Positions 28,743-37,192 are shown, counted from the stretch's first letter. The stretch: DNA of 64,000 nucleotides from Streptomyces echinatus (GCF_014203595.1 NZ_JACHJK010000019.1:57001-121000); one strand, 5' to 3'. Program-made: numbers and translations. The notes: generated from the sequence alone by a model not told the origin.

Positions 28743-28779
28743 AGCGGGGCCGGACGGGATCACCCCCTCCGGCCCCGCT
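28743..28779 (+). terminator. Hairpin terminator of the RHS operon
   Basis: Perfect 12-bp arms AGCGGGGCCGGA (28743-28754) and TCCGGCCCCGCT (28768-28779) with a 13-nt loop, about 110 bp after the small membrane gene. There is no T-run, which is normal for Streptomyces terminators. Confidence 0.7.
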
Positions 28780-28959
28780 CCATTCCCGGTGCGGAGCCGC
28801 ACACTTCGTGACCGGCATTTTCGTCGGTTGCCCAAGCCGGCTCCGGCACCTCCGGCTTGTCGGCCGGGTCCGGGCCGTGTGCGACGGCGTCACCGTCACC
28901 GGGGACTGAGGAGGGCCCGGCCGCCGCCCGGCGCTACGAGCGTTCGACTACGCTCACGA

Positions 28960-29195
28960 TGCAGCTGAAGAACAGCACCTCGCCCACGGTCCACACGGTG
29001 GTCGCGAGTCCCCTCAAACGCTAGGTCGCCCGCGAGATCTACCGGCAGATCCAGCCAGCGACAGGCCTTCGCCGACCCCGGCGACCTGATCACCACCGTC
29101 CGACGCGGCCTACGCCAGCTCCAGTACCGCCACGACGTCCTCGACGGCTGCCTCACCGGCACCAGCCTGCCGAAACCGCCCGGACGACGGGCAGG
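28960..29195 (+). mobile_element. IS630-type transposase C-terminal scar
   Basis: The frame AFADPGDLITTVRRGLRQLQ followed by YRHDVLDGCLTGTSL matches the end of IS630-family DDE transposases (the RRGLRxIQYR-xxxIDGCLxxTGL block). The DDE catalytic part is missing and the upstream part is out of frame. It is a dead fragment. Confidence 0.6.
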
Positions 29196-29224
29196 TCAAC
29201 GGTTGTTCCTGTGGTCGTTGCCGT

Positions 29225-29431
29225 TCAGCGGCAAACCCAATAGCCCTGGTGCCAGTGGTGGTATGTGTCGTACCAGCCACTGTGCCACCAGCAGCCCTCG
29301 GGAACCGAGGCGGTCGTCGTGGTGGGGGCGGCTGCTGTGGCCGTGCCCGCCACCCCAATAGCGGTGCCGCCAACCAGCAGGAAGCCGGCCGCGGCGCAGA
29401 CGAAGGCGCGCTTGGCGCGATGTGCTCGCAT
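29225..29431 (-). CDS. Small secreted Trp/His/Tyr-rich peptide
   Basis: A 68-residue precursor. The signal peptide is clear: basic start MRAHRAKRAF, hydrophobic core VCAAAGFLLVGGTAIGVAG, then TATAAAP. The mature part is about 34 residues: a Thr/Ser stretch, then CWWHSGWYDTYHHWHQGYWV ending in CR. It thus has two Cys (a likely disulfide), five Trp, three Tyr and four His in under 25 residues. The ribosome site GAGGAAGAAAG is very strong. I do not recognise a family; metal or heme binding, or surface adhesion, is only a guess. A longer frame to 29617 lacks sense. Confidence 0.6.
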   Translation of the reverse strand: MRAHRAKRAFVCAAAGFLLVGGTAIGVAGTATAAAPTTTTASVPEGCWWHSGWYDTYHHWHQGYWVCR

Positions 29432-30115
29432 AGCCTTGCTCTTTCTTCCTCGTTTTCGCGCTGTCCCCGCCACGAAAGGGATGGCCGTAGCCTGACGCCG
29501 AAGCGCGAGGTCCGGCGAAGGCTGATTGGCGCCGCTCGGAGAGGGATGCAGCGCTGTCGTCGAGGTCGCTTCGTGAAAGCGAGGGCTGCAGTCGCCCACC
29601 AGCAGGCCCACCCCCACCGACGTGGGAGCCTGCTGCGGGACGTGTCCTGAACCGCGACCTCATCCTTTTTAGAGAGTAGTGGCCTATCCGCTGACTGGCA
29701 CCTCGAGCCCCCAGCGCGAGCGCCCCTCTTGGTTTCACTCACGCGTCCGCGGCCCCCGCGGGATCGTACGCGTGGGACGCGACGCCTCGGTCAGGGCCGG
29801 GACGGTGATCCGCCACCTCGCCCGGTGAGCACGCCCCCACCGGCCCGCGCCGGCCACCGGTACGGCGCCGGGTCTCCGCGAAGTGTCGCGCTCCCAGCTC
29901 ATCCATGGCTGGGCCGTGGATGTCACGGCGGCCGACCGCGCCCGGCTCGCCACCCCCGCCGACGCCCCGCGCGGCTAACGGGACCAGCCCCGCGGACGCG
30001 GGGAGCACCTAGTGCCGCGTCAGAGAACGTTTGCCCTGCCGCGTTGTCAGGCGGGGCAAGCTCCAGGGCGCGGCGGCGCGGCGGGGAAGAGGTTTCCTAA
30101 CGCGACGCTACCGTC
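29432..30115. other. No recognised gene
   Basis: About 680 bp between the secreted peptide gene and the methyltransferase. I see no convincing gene. A partly paired inverted repeat, TTGCCCTGCC (30031-30040) and GGCGGGGCAA (30050-30059), lies next to an IS-end-like sequence. Confidence 0.45.
30020..30038. repeat. IS630-end-like 19-mer, left copy
   Basis: The 19-mer tcagagaacgtttgccctg matches 16 of 19 bases of tcaggcaacgttggccctg at 30998-31016. The latter encodes the last codons (DRANVA and stop) of an IS630 transposase on the minus strand. The two copies are in the same orientation and flank the methyltransferase gene. Confidence 0.5.
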
Positions 30116-30955
30116 GTGAGGGTGACTGGAATCAATGCCGACCGGCGGTGGTCCGAGTCCATGCCGGCGGCCTATGAGCAGTACCTCGTACCGGCTGTCT
30201 TTCGGCCTTTCGCCGGGGACCTGGCTGCCCGAGCGGCGGCACTCCGCCCTTGGCGAATCCTCGAACTGGCTGCAGGTACTGGAGTCTTAACGTCTGCCCT
30301 GCTCGCGGCGGTACCGTCGGCCGAGGTGACGGCCACCGACCTGAACGATGCCATGGTCGCTTTCGGGTCGGCCCGGTCCCCGGGTGCAGTATGGCGGCAG
30401 GCCGACGCGCAGCGGCTGCCGTTCCCGGACGAAGGCTTCGACCTGGTGGCCTGCCAGTTCGGCGTGATGTTCTTTCCCGACCGGATCGGGGCCTTCACCG
30501 AGGTCCGCCGGGTCCTCGCTCCGGGCGGCCGGTTCCTGTTCAACACCTGGGGCCCGCTTGAGGCGCACGCCTTCGAAGTCGCGCTCCAGGCCGGGCTGGA
30601 GCGGGCCTTTCCGGTCGACCCGCCGCAGTTCTTCCGGACGGTTCCGCACGGCTACGCCGACCCCGCTGTCGTGGCCACTGATCTGGAGGGGGCCGGGTTC
30701 GCCGTTGAGGGCGAGCAGGAGCTGACGCTTCAGGGCCGGGCCGCGTCGACCGCCGACCTTGCCGCCGGGTACCTCACCGGAACACCGGTGCGCGCGGCCG
30801 TTGAGGAGCGCGGCGACGGACCGGCCGTCCGCGCCACCGTCATCGAGGAGATGACGGCCCGGCTGGGCCCGGGGCCGGTCACCGCCCCGATGACGGCCTA
30901 TGTCTTCCGCGCTGGCCTGAACCGCAGCCCGCGCCCTTGTCAAGGATGGGTGTGA
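30116..30955 (+). CDS. Class I SAM-dependent methyltransferase
   Basis: A 279-residue methyltransferase starting at GTG 30116. Motif I is ILELAAGTGVLTSALL, followed by the acidic strand-2 end TATDLNDAM, then ADAQRLPFPDEGFDLVACQF and the post-motif VRRVLAPGGRFLFNTWG. This is the UbiE/COQ5-like (Methyltransf_11) arrangement. The substrate is unknown; such stand-alone enzymes modify small molecules or cofactors. The gene is flanked by IS630-like sequences, which suggests it moved or was trapped between elements. The ribosome site is weak, so the start could be later (ATG at 30161). Confidence 0.82.
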   Translation: MRVTGINADRRWSESMPAAYEQYLVPAVFRPFAGDLAARAAALRPWRILELAAGTGVLTSALLAAVPSAEVTATDLNDAMVAFGSARSPGAVWRQADAQRLPFPDEGFDLVACQFGVMFFPDRIGAFTEVRRVLAPGGRFLFNTWGPLEAHAFEVALQAGLERAFPVDPPQFFRTVPHGYADPAVVATDLEGAGFAVEGEQELTLQGRAASTADLAAGYLTGTPVRAAVEERGDGPAVRATVIEEMTARLGPGPVTAPMTAYVFRAGLNRSPRPCQGWV

Positions 30956-30997
30956 GTCGATCTCGACGGGGTGCGTCCCGCGGAGGTCTGATGCCCA

Positions 30998-31323
30998 TCA
31001 GGCAACGTTGGCCCTGTCGACGACTTTACGAAGTCGTTCGTCCGCGGCGTGCTTGTTCCGCCAGATGATGTAGCGGCGGTCATGTTGCCCTGTTCCTTGT
31101 GGCTGGCGTGGTCGGTGCCGTCCAGAGCGAAGTGGCGCAAGGCGGTGAACTGGGCCTCGATGCGGTTCAGCCAGGAGCTGTTGGTCGGCGTGTAGGCGAG
31201 CTCGACGTCGTTCGCCGCGGCCCAGTCGCCGACCCGGGTGTCCTTCTTCGTGGTCAGGTGCGGGGAGAAGTTGTTGTCGAGCACGATCGCTATCCGGACC
31301 TCGGGCGGGTGGAGGCTGCGCAG
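30998..31323 (-). mobile_element. IS630 transposase C-terminal half
   Basis: The minus strand encodes YLRSLHPPEVRIAIVLDNNF, SPHLTTKKDTRVGDWAAAND, VELAYTPTNSSWLNRIEAQF and TALRHFALDGTDHASHKEQG, then after a frameshift YIIWRNKHAADERLRKVVDR and ANVA-stop. That is the C-terminal half of a Streptomyces IS630 transposase, including the second Asp and the Glu of the DDE triad. The N-terminal half is absent here; a piece of it lies inverted on the other side of 31324. Confidence 0.8.
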
Positions 31324-31324
31324 G

Positions 31325-31400
31325 TACGCGATCGCCGACGGCGAAGTCATACCCGAGGAGGGCGAGCCAGAAGTTGTCTTCTGCATGGATGAGTTCGGCC
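31325..31400 (+). mobile_element. IS630 transposase fragment, opposite orientation
   Basis: The plus strand reads YAIADGEVIPEEGEPEVVFC and MDEFG, the IS630 segment holding the first catalytic Asp. In an intact element it lies upstream of, and on the same strand as, the YLRSLHPP segment; here the two face away from each other from adjacent bases (31323 and 31325). This marks an inversion or two nested insertions. Confidence 0.65.
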
Positions 31401-32071
31401 GCCGGGCCCGAGGCGGCCACTGCGGTGACCCGAACGGCGGTAAGCCCCTGCACTGGATGATCAACAACGCTAAGAAGAACGCCAACCGGAAGCCGAACCC
31501 GACGACGGCCCGCTCACACTGCCCACCGGGCAGCTGCCGGCCTGGATGCGGATGCGCCTGTACTGCCGTACTGCCACCCCCGAATTCGGCGTCGGCGGCC
31601 GCGGTGAGCGCCACCTGATCCAACTGTGGGCCACCCCAGAAGAACCACCAGTGCACCCGGAACTGACCGAATCTGATCTGACTCAACGCCGCTGCTACAA
31701 GGAGGACTTTCACCGGAGCGCCGCCGCCTGGAGGACGTAACGTGCGCCGACCGCGGCCACAATCAACGGCGGGCCTGGGTGCTCCTGACTCAGCGTTCCC
31801 GTGCTGGCGCGGTCAAGAGACCACGGCCGACATCGGTGTCTGAGGCTGGGATGAGAGCGCAGCGCTGCGGCGTCTGCCAAGGTGTCGAGCGTGAGTTGGC
31901 ACCGTGGGCGCTCATGCTCTCTTGGGCGCGGTGTCGCGGATCGGTGCCCTCCGGGATGTGCTTGGCTCCGGCAGGTCGATCACCGCCCATGCGAAGGGCT
32001 CGGGTCCCTACGGACTGCCGTAAATGGCTTCCACCCGTACCTCTGCGTCGGATCTTTCTCTACCGTTGAGT
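31401..32071. other. No recognised gene; IS-scar neighbourhood
   Basis: About 670 bp with several short open frames on both strands but no recognisable family or ribosome site. It probably represents degraded mobile DNA. Confidence 0.4.
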
Positions 32072-32074
32072 TCA

Positions 32075-32178
32075 AGACCCGGCTGGGGGGATCTCGGTGA
32101 GATGGGCGCACACGGCCTCATATTCCACCGGAAGCGCCGTCAATATCCCGACGGTGGGGCCGCCTTCGCTGTCTGTCA
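32075..32178 (-). pseudogene. Inverted 5' end of a nucleosidase (MTAN/PNP-type) gene
   Basis: The minus strand encodes MTDSEGGPTVGILTALPVEY and EAVCAHLTEI from a likely GTG start, exactly the first strand and helix of the phosphorylase/5'-methylthioadenosine nucleosidase fold. The remainder of the same gene lies just beyond, on the plus strand. The segment of about 130 bp between 32083 and 32215 has therefore been flipped. Confidence 0.65.
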
Positions 32179-32214
32179 CGTCAACGACCTCAACCAACCC
32201 GCTGTCACGTGGTA

Positions 32215-32950
32215 TCCCACCCCCTTGGCACTCGCTTCGACCGCGGACGTCTGGCGGGCACCGACTGGTCCGCCGCACTGGCGCAGACCGGTGAGGGCAA
32301 CGCGGCGGCGGCCGTGATTACCGAGCGGGCCTACAACTGGCTCACTCCCGACTACCTGCTCTTCGTGGGTGTGGTGCGGACTGAGGGACGACATCGAACT
32401 CGGGGATGTCGTGATTGCCACCCGCGTGTACGGCTACCTCGGAGGCAAGGTAACCGACGACGGCTTCCACGCCCGCCCTCGCGCCTGGGACGCCTCGCAT
32501 CCCCTGGTACAGGCCGCCCAGCGTGCCCGGTTCGGCCCCGAGCTGTCGGGGCGGGTGCACTTCAAACCGGTGACCGCTGGTGAAGTGGTCCTCAACTCTC
32601 GTTCCTCGACGCTGTCTGAGCAGCTCAAGCACCATTACAACGACGCCGTCGCCATAGAGATGGAGAGCGCCGGAGTCGCGCAGGCCGCCCATCTGACCGG
32701 CTCCCTGCACACGCTCACCATCCGCGGTATCAGCGACAAAGCCGATGGCCAGAAGCACACAGCCGACGCCTCCGGCTCCCAGCAGCGAGCCGCGGCGAAC
32801 GCGGCAGCGGCCGCTGTGGCCGTCCTTGCAGAAATCAAATCCAGGAAGGGCGTCACCGGCAAGGACGTGAGCTACCGCTCCCCTGGCCCGGTACCTGTCG
32901 CCACATCGTCACTGCCCGCCGAGCCTTCCGCGTTCAGCGGCCATAGTGCG
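32215..32950 (+). pseudogene. Nucleosidase (MTAN/PNP-type) body, frameshifted
   Basis: The plus strand continues the fold: LGTRFDRGRLAGTDWSAALA, QTGEGNAAAAVITERAYNWL, TPDYLLFVGV; then, after a frameshift near 32370, LRDDIELGDVVIATRVYGYL, VHFKPVTAGEVVLNSRSSTL, and the substrate-binding DAVAIEMESAGVAQAA with TIRGISDKADG. Such domains cleave nucleosides and occur as effector domains in Streptomyces STAND/conflict systems. With its start inverted and the frame broken, it is not expressed as an enzyme. The 3' end runs into the Ku fragment. Confidence 0.75.
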
Positions 32951-32989
32951 GAAGTGGTGGCACTGCTGGATGCTCTCCGGCCGACCCCC

Positions 32990-33501
32990 GACCGGGGCCG
33001 AACTCGCCGACTCTTGGCGGCCGCCTTTCTTTTCGGCTTCGGCAACTCGTGCACCTCAGCAGGTCCGGCGTCCTCGCTCCGGGACGCCTTGGCCTTCGAC
33101 ACCGACTCCTGCAGTGCGGCCATGAGGTCAAGCACCGGGGCCGGCTGCTCCGGCTCAGGCACCTCCGGCAGAGGCCTCTCCCCGCGCTTGGCCTCGATGA
33201 TCTGCGCGATGGCCTCGGTGTAGCGGTCGCGGAACTCCTCCCCCACAAGCTGGCCGACGGTCATGGTGTCCATCAGGGCCAGCGCCCCCTCGATCTCGGC
33301 CTCGGACACCTCGGTCGGCGGCGGCAGCAGCTCCGCAGGGTCGCGGATCTCATCAGGCCAGCGCATGGCGTGCAGGACCAGGACGTCGTCGCGGACGCGC
33401 AGCACACCGAGGCGCTCGCGGCCCGACCAGGCGTACTTCGCCACGGCCACCTTCGACGACCGTGACAGAGCCTGGACCAGCAGCTTGTACGGCTTCGCGG
33501 C
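32990..33501 (-). pseudogene. ku: Ku protein C-terminal fragment
   Basis: The minus strand encodes the end of a bacterial Ku: KPYKLLVQALSRSSKVAVAK, YAWSGRERLGVLRVRDDVLV, LHAMRWPDEIRDP, then FRDRYTEAIAQIIEAKRGER and a basic tail (KPKRKAAAKSR). Ku is the end-binding partner of LigD in non-homologous end joining. The first 110 or so residues of the core (normal length about 270-320) are missing, replaced by unrelated sequence before position 33501. It is a broken extra copy; a functional ku is presumably elsewhere. Confidence 0.75.
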
Positions 33502-33583
33502 GACCTGCCCGGCGGGCTGGAAGGTCAGAACCGCTAAGACCACACCGCATTCGGCCGGTCTCCAGCGCCGTACCGGCTGGGCT

Positions 33584-34800
33584 CTACCGCACGCAGGTCA
33601 TGACGAACCCGCTGCGCGGCGCTGTGGGGATGCGCTTCAGGGGGATGCTGAGGTCCTGGGCGGGGACGTCGTAGCGCAGCGCGGCCAGGCGGGGGGCAAG
33701 GGTTTCGAGGACTGTCAGGGTGACGTCCTCGCCGGGGCAGCGGTGGTGGACCGCGGGATCGCCCCCTCCCTGCGGCACGAGGGTGTCACGGTCGGGCTCG
33801 CGGCCCAGAAAGCGGCTGGGGTCGAAGGTGACGGCTCCGGCCACAGATGCGGGTCGTGGTTCTGTCCGTAGAGGTCGAGGAGAACCATGCTGCCCGCGGG
33901 AATGTCCTGACCGTCCCAATGCAGGTCGGTCGCGGCGAGACCGCCGACAAACGGCGCGAAGGGATAGAACCGGCGGATCTCATGGGCGAAGGCGCGGGCA
34001 AAGGGGGCGTCACCGTCGGCGAGCAGCTTGCGGTGCTCGGGCCACCGGTGCAGGGCGTGAGCGGCGAAGGTCAGGAACCAGGTGACCGCGACGGTCGGCC
34101 GGATCACGTTCAAGACCTCGACCGCTGCTGTATGCGGATCAAGGGGGCAGCCGTCGGCGCCGCGGTGGTCCGCCACCGTCTGTAGAACCGAACCGTCGGG
34201 AGCCGATTGCGTTCCGCTGCGGATTGCCACGACGAGCTCGGCGATCCGGGCCTCCTGACGGCTGCGGGCACGGCGGGCCCGTGCCTGGCGGGGTCCGGCC
34301 GAGGCGAAGCCGTCGACCATGGCGACGAGGTCGCGGGCGGTCTCCTGGGCAGCGCCGTCGGTGAGCGGGATCCCGGACCAGTCATAGATCGCACGGGTGA
34401 GGAGAAGGCTCGACTCCTCGAAGAGGACGACCTGGTCGCGGTGCGCCCATCGGTCACAGGCACGCTCCCACTGAGTATTGAGGTGCCCTGCCAGGGAGTG
34501 GAGGCCGCCGCGGTCCTTGAGCAGAGCCATGAACAGGCCCTTGCGCACCCGGTGGTCGGGGCCGTCGAGCGTGTGCACGGCCCCACGCCCGAACAAGGTG
34601 TCAAGGACAGGCGCGGGCAGCGCCCCGTGGCGGTGAATGTGGCCCTCGTCGTAGAAGAAGCGCACCGCTTCCGGACCGTGAATAGCCACGGTCTCCTTGC
34701 CCATGAGACGGGTGCGCACCGGTTTCCCGCCGCTACGGCGGCGACGGTCGGGCAACCATGCGTATCCGGTCGTCATCAAGGCCAGGGTGCTGTCGATCAC
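33584..34800 (-). pseudogene. CYP152-like P450 (fatty-acid peroxygenase type), frameshifted
   Basis: Length with one missing base would be about 405 residues, typical of CYP152. N-terminal landmarks: HRHGALPAPVLDTLFGRGAV, HTLDGPDHRVRKGLF. The I-helix reads RPTVAVTWFLTFAAHALHRW, with the Arg-Pro pair that replaces the usual acid-Thr in peroxide-using CYP152 enzymes. The heme loop is QGGGDPAVHHRCPGED. After LWPEP (near 33832) the frame slips: adding one base restores VTFDPSRFLGREPDRDTLVP. These enzymes hydroxylate or decarboxylate fatty acids with H2O2. As written the product lacks the heme Cys; a sequencing error is possible because only one base in GACGGCTCC is off. Confidence 0.75.
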
Positions 34801-35087
34801 GTGAGTCTCCGTTCACGGTCAGGCGAGGTCAGGGCCGGCGCCTTGAGGTGTCTTCCTGCTCGTCCTGGTCCGGGGTCAGCGCATCCGCCGCATCGCCGTC
34901 CCGGCCCGGCGTTCTCCGTCGTCCACCACACCCTCTCGGCTCCCTCCACCGCGTGGAACAATTCACCGACGCAGATCCTGGGGCCCTCGTCGTGGTCGGC
35001 GGGCTGGTGGGGGCCGGGCGATTGATCGCTCTCCCCGCAGTACTGCCACTCCCCGACCGGGTGGCGGCGGATGTCTCGTTTCTCTTG

Positions 35088-35153
35088 CAGGATTGGGGTC
35101 AGCGCCTCTTTACAGGATTGGGGTCAGCGCCTCTTGCAGGATCGGGGTCAGCG
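35088..35153. repeat. Three tandem copies of a 24-25 bp unit
   Basis: The core caggattggggtcagcg occurs at 35088-35104 and 35113-35129, and with one change (caggatcggggtcagcg) at 35137-35153. The third copy overlaps the last codons of the downstream DUF gene, so the array probably grew out of that 3' end. Confidence 0.85.
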
Positions 35154-35474
35154 GCCGAGTGCCTGGGCCAGTTCCTTCTTGTTCATCGACGAACGACCGT
35201 CGATACCGCGCTTCTTGGCCTCTGCGTACAGCTGGTCCTTCGTCGGCCCCTGGGCACCGCTGTGGGAACGCTCGCCGCCCCGCCGGGAGGCGGACTTCTT
35301 GTCCTGCGTCGAGGTCTTGCTCGCCGTCTTCGACTCTCCGGCACGGGCGCGTTCCTTGTTCACCGTGCGGGCCGCGATCTCCTTGGCGCGCCCCTTCGAG
35401 CTGCCGCGCTTCTCGGCACCGTCCTTGATGTGCTCGTACTGACGCTCACGTTTCGCGTTCGAACCCTGTGGCAT
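35148..35474 (-). CDS. DUF7218/Rho-N-type small basic protein
   Basis: A 108-residue, highly basic protein. The N-terminal block NAKRERQYEHIKDGAEKRGS and KGRAKEIAARTVNKERARAG, and the C-terminal SAP/Rho-N-like helix pair GPTKDQLYAEAKKRGIDGRS followed by MNKKELAQALG, match a common actinobacterial family often labelled plasmid stabilisation protein. Binding to DNA or RNA through the C-terminal module is likely. The start follows GAGGGCGTC. It is a stand-alone gene. The true role is unproven; the intact frame suggests it is used. Confidence 0.75.
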   Translation of the reverse strand: MPQGSNAKRERQYEHIKDGAEKRGSSKGRAKEIAARTVNKERARAGESKTASKTSTQDKKSASRRGGERSHSGAQGPTKDQLYAEAKKRGIDGRSSMNKKELAQALGR

Positions 35475-35601
35475 GACGCCCTCCTCCAGACCGGTGCGTC
35501 CGCACCCGCTTCGAGATGACCTTCGCGTACCCCTCGGCTGAGGCTTCTCACTCGCGACCGGATCGATCCCATCTCACGCGGTCCACTACGGGGTGCGCGA
35601 G

Positions 35602-35684
35602 CAGACGGCGGCCGAACGGACGAGCAGGCTGGACATGCGCACAGTGCGCCGCCCGGGCACTGTGGACGCGTCCACCGCCGTCTG
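35602..35684. promoter_or_regulatory. Nested inverted repeats upstream of the flavodoxin-SDR pair
   Basis: Outer perfect 10-bp arms CAGACGGCGG (35602-35611) and CCGCCGTCTG (35675-35684); just inside the right arm is a perfect 14-bp palindrome GTGGACGCGTCCAC (35662-35675). They sit 50-130 nt before the GTG of the flavodoxin-like gene, so they may be operator sites or a leader structure. Confidence 0.5.
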
Positions 35685-35735
35685 GACGGCATGCGCCCGA
35701 TGCACTGTTCAAAGCACGCGGGGAGGGGAACCCCG

Positions 35736-36347
35736 GTGCTCATGCGCGCTCTCGTCATCAACTGCACCCTGAAGCCGTCCCCGCAGCCCTCCAACACGGA
35801 GGCTCTCGCCGACACCGTCATCAGCGCCCTCAAGAGCCACAGCGTGGAGGTGGACATCGTGCGCGCCGTGGATCTGCACATCAGGCCCGGCGTGGAGACG
35901 GACATGGGCGAGGGTGACGAGTGGCCCGCCGTGCACGAGAAGGTGCTGTCGTCGGAAATCCTGATCATCGCCTCGCCCACGTGGCTCGGCCGTCCGTCGT
36001 CGATCGCCCAGCGTGTGCTCGAGCGTCTGGACGCGATGCTCAGCGAGACCGACGACCAGCAGCGGCCGGTCGCCTACAACCGGGTGGCCGGTGTGCTGGT
36101 CACGGGCAACGAGGACGGCGCCCACCACGTGATCAGCGAGATCAGCGGCGCCCTCGGGGACATCGGGTTCACCATCCCCGGCCAGGCGTGGACGTACTGG
36201 CATCTCGGTCCCGGAGCCGGCCCCGACTACCTTGACGACGACCGCGGTCACGACTGGGCGGCGTCCACCGGCCGGGCCATGACCTCCAACCTCGTCCACG
36301 CCGCACGCGCACTGGCCGAGAACCCTCTGCCCGCCCCGCCGTCCTGA
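35736..36347 (+). CDS. Flavodoxin-fold NAD(P)H oxidoreductase
   Basis: A 203-residue flavoprotein. MRALVINCTLKPSPQPSNTE forms the first strand and FMN phosphate loop; LIIASPTWLGRPSSIAQRVL is the second flavin loop; GVLVTGNEDGAHH is the third. This is the NADPH-dependent FMN reductase/WrbA-like arrangement. I chose GTG 35736 because GGAGGGG lies 8 nt upstream; the ATG at 35742 is the alternative. It is followed after 35 nt by an SDR gene on the same strand, a likely redox operon. The substrate is unknown. Confidence 0.8.
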   Translation: MLMRALVINCTLKPSPQPSNTEALADTVISALKSHSVEVDIVRAVDLHIRPGVETDMGEGDEWPAVHEKVLSSEILIIASPTWLGRPSSIAQRVLERLDAMLSETDDQQRPVAYNRVAGVLVTGNEDGAHHVISEISGALGDIGFTIPGQAWTYWHLGPGAGPDYLDDDRGHDWAASTGRAMTSNLVHAARALAENPLPAPPS

Positions 36348-36382
36348 ATCGATCACACGGAAGAGACGGAAGAGAACGTGCC

Positions 36383-37192
36383 ATGAACGATGCCAAGCCT
36401 CTCGCCCTCGTCACCGGCGCTTCCAGCGGCATCGGACTTGAACTGGCCCGACAGCTGGCCGAGCGCGGCTACGACCTCGTCATCAACGCCGAGGACGACA
36501 CTCGCCTCCTGCACGCGGCCGCCCAGATCAGGGCGGCCGGCGCGCAGGTGGACGTGATCCAGGCCGACCTGCGTGAGTACGACCAGACCGAGCACCTCGT
36601 CGACACCATCGAGGCCATCGGGCGGCCGCTGGACGTCGCGGTGCTGAACGCCGGCGTCGGCAGGGGCGGCGCGTTCGTCGATATCGATCTGGCGGACGAC
36701 CTGGAGGTCATCGACCTGAACGTCAGGTCGACCGTGCACCTGGCCAAACGCGTCGTCCGCGACATGGCCGCTCGCGACGAGGGCCGCATCCTGGTGACCT
36801 CGTCCATCGCATCGACCATGCCCGGCTCCTTCCAGGCCGTCTACAACGCGTCCAAGTCGTTCCTGCAATCCTTCGTGCAAGCGCTGCAGAACGAGCTCAA
36901 GGACAGCGGCGTCACCCTGACCTCGCTGATGCCCGGCCCGACCGAGACCGACTTCTTCCACCGCGCGGACATGGACGACACCAAGGTCGGCCAGCAGGAC
37001 AAGGACGACCCCGCGCAGGTCGCCCGGCAAGGCCTCGACGCGCTCCTCGCCGGCAAGGAAAAGGTCGTCGCAGGCTCCGCCAAGACCAAGGCTCAGGAAA
37101 TGGCGAACAAGATCCTGCCCGACAAGGCCAAGGCCGAGGCCCACCGCAAGATGGCCGAACCCGGATCGGCGGAGGACGACAACACCGACTGA
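36383..37192 (+). CDS. Short-chain dehydrogenase/reductase
   Basis: A 269-residue classical-type SDR. It has TGASSGIG for cofactor binding, LNAGVG for the NNAG motif, catalytic Ser in VTSSIASTMP and YNASK (YxxxK) for proton relay, then LMPGPTETDFF. The acidic C-terminal extension (KAEAHRKMAEPGSAEDD) is a little long. A good ribosome site (GGAAGAGA) precedes the ATG. It probably shares a transcript with the flavodoxin-fold gene 35 nt upstream. The substrate cannot be told. Confidence 0.87.
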   Translation: MNDAKPLALVTGASSGIGLELARQLAERGYDLVINAEDDTRLLHAAAQIRAAGAQVDVIQADLREYDQTEHLVDTIEAIGRPLDVAVLNAGVGRGGAFVDIDLADDLEVIDLNVRSTVHLAKRVVRDMAARDEGRILVTSSIASTMPGSFQAVYNASKSFLQSFVQALQNELKDSGVTLTSLMPGPTETDFFHRADMDDTKVGQQDKDDPAQVARQGLDALLAGKEKVVAGSAKTKAQEMANKILPDKAKAEAHRKMAEPGSAEDDNTD

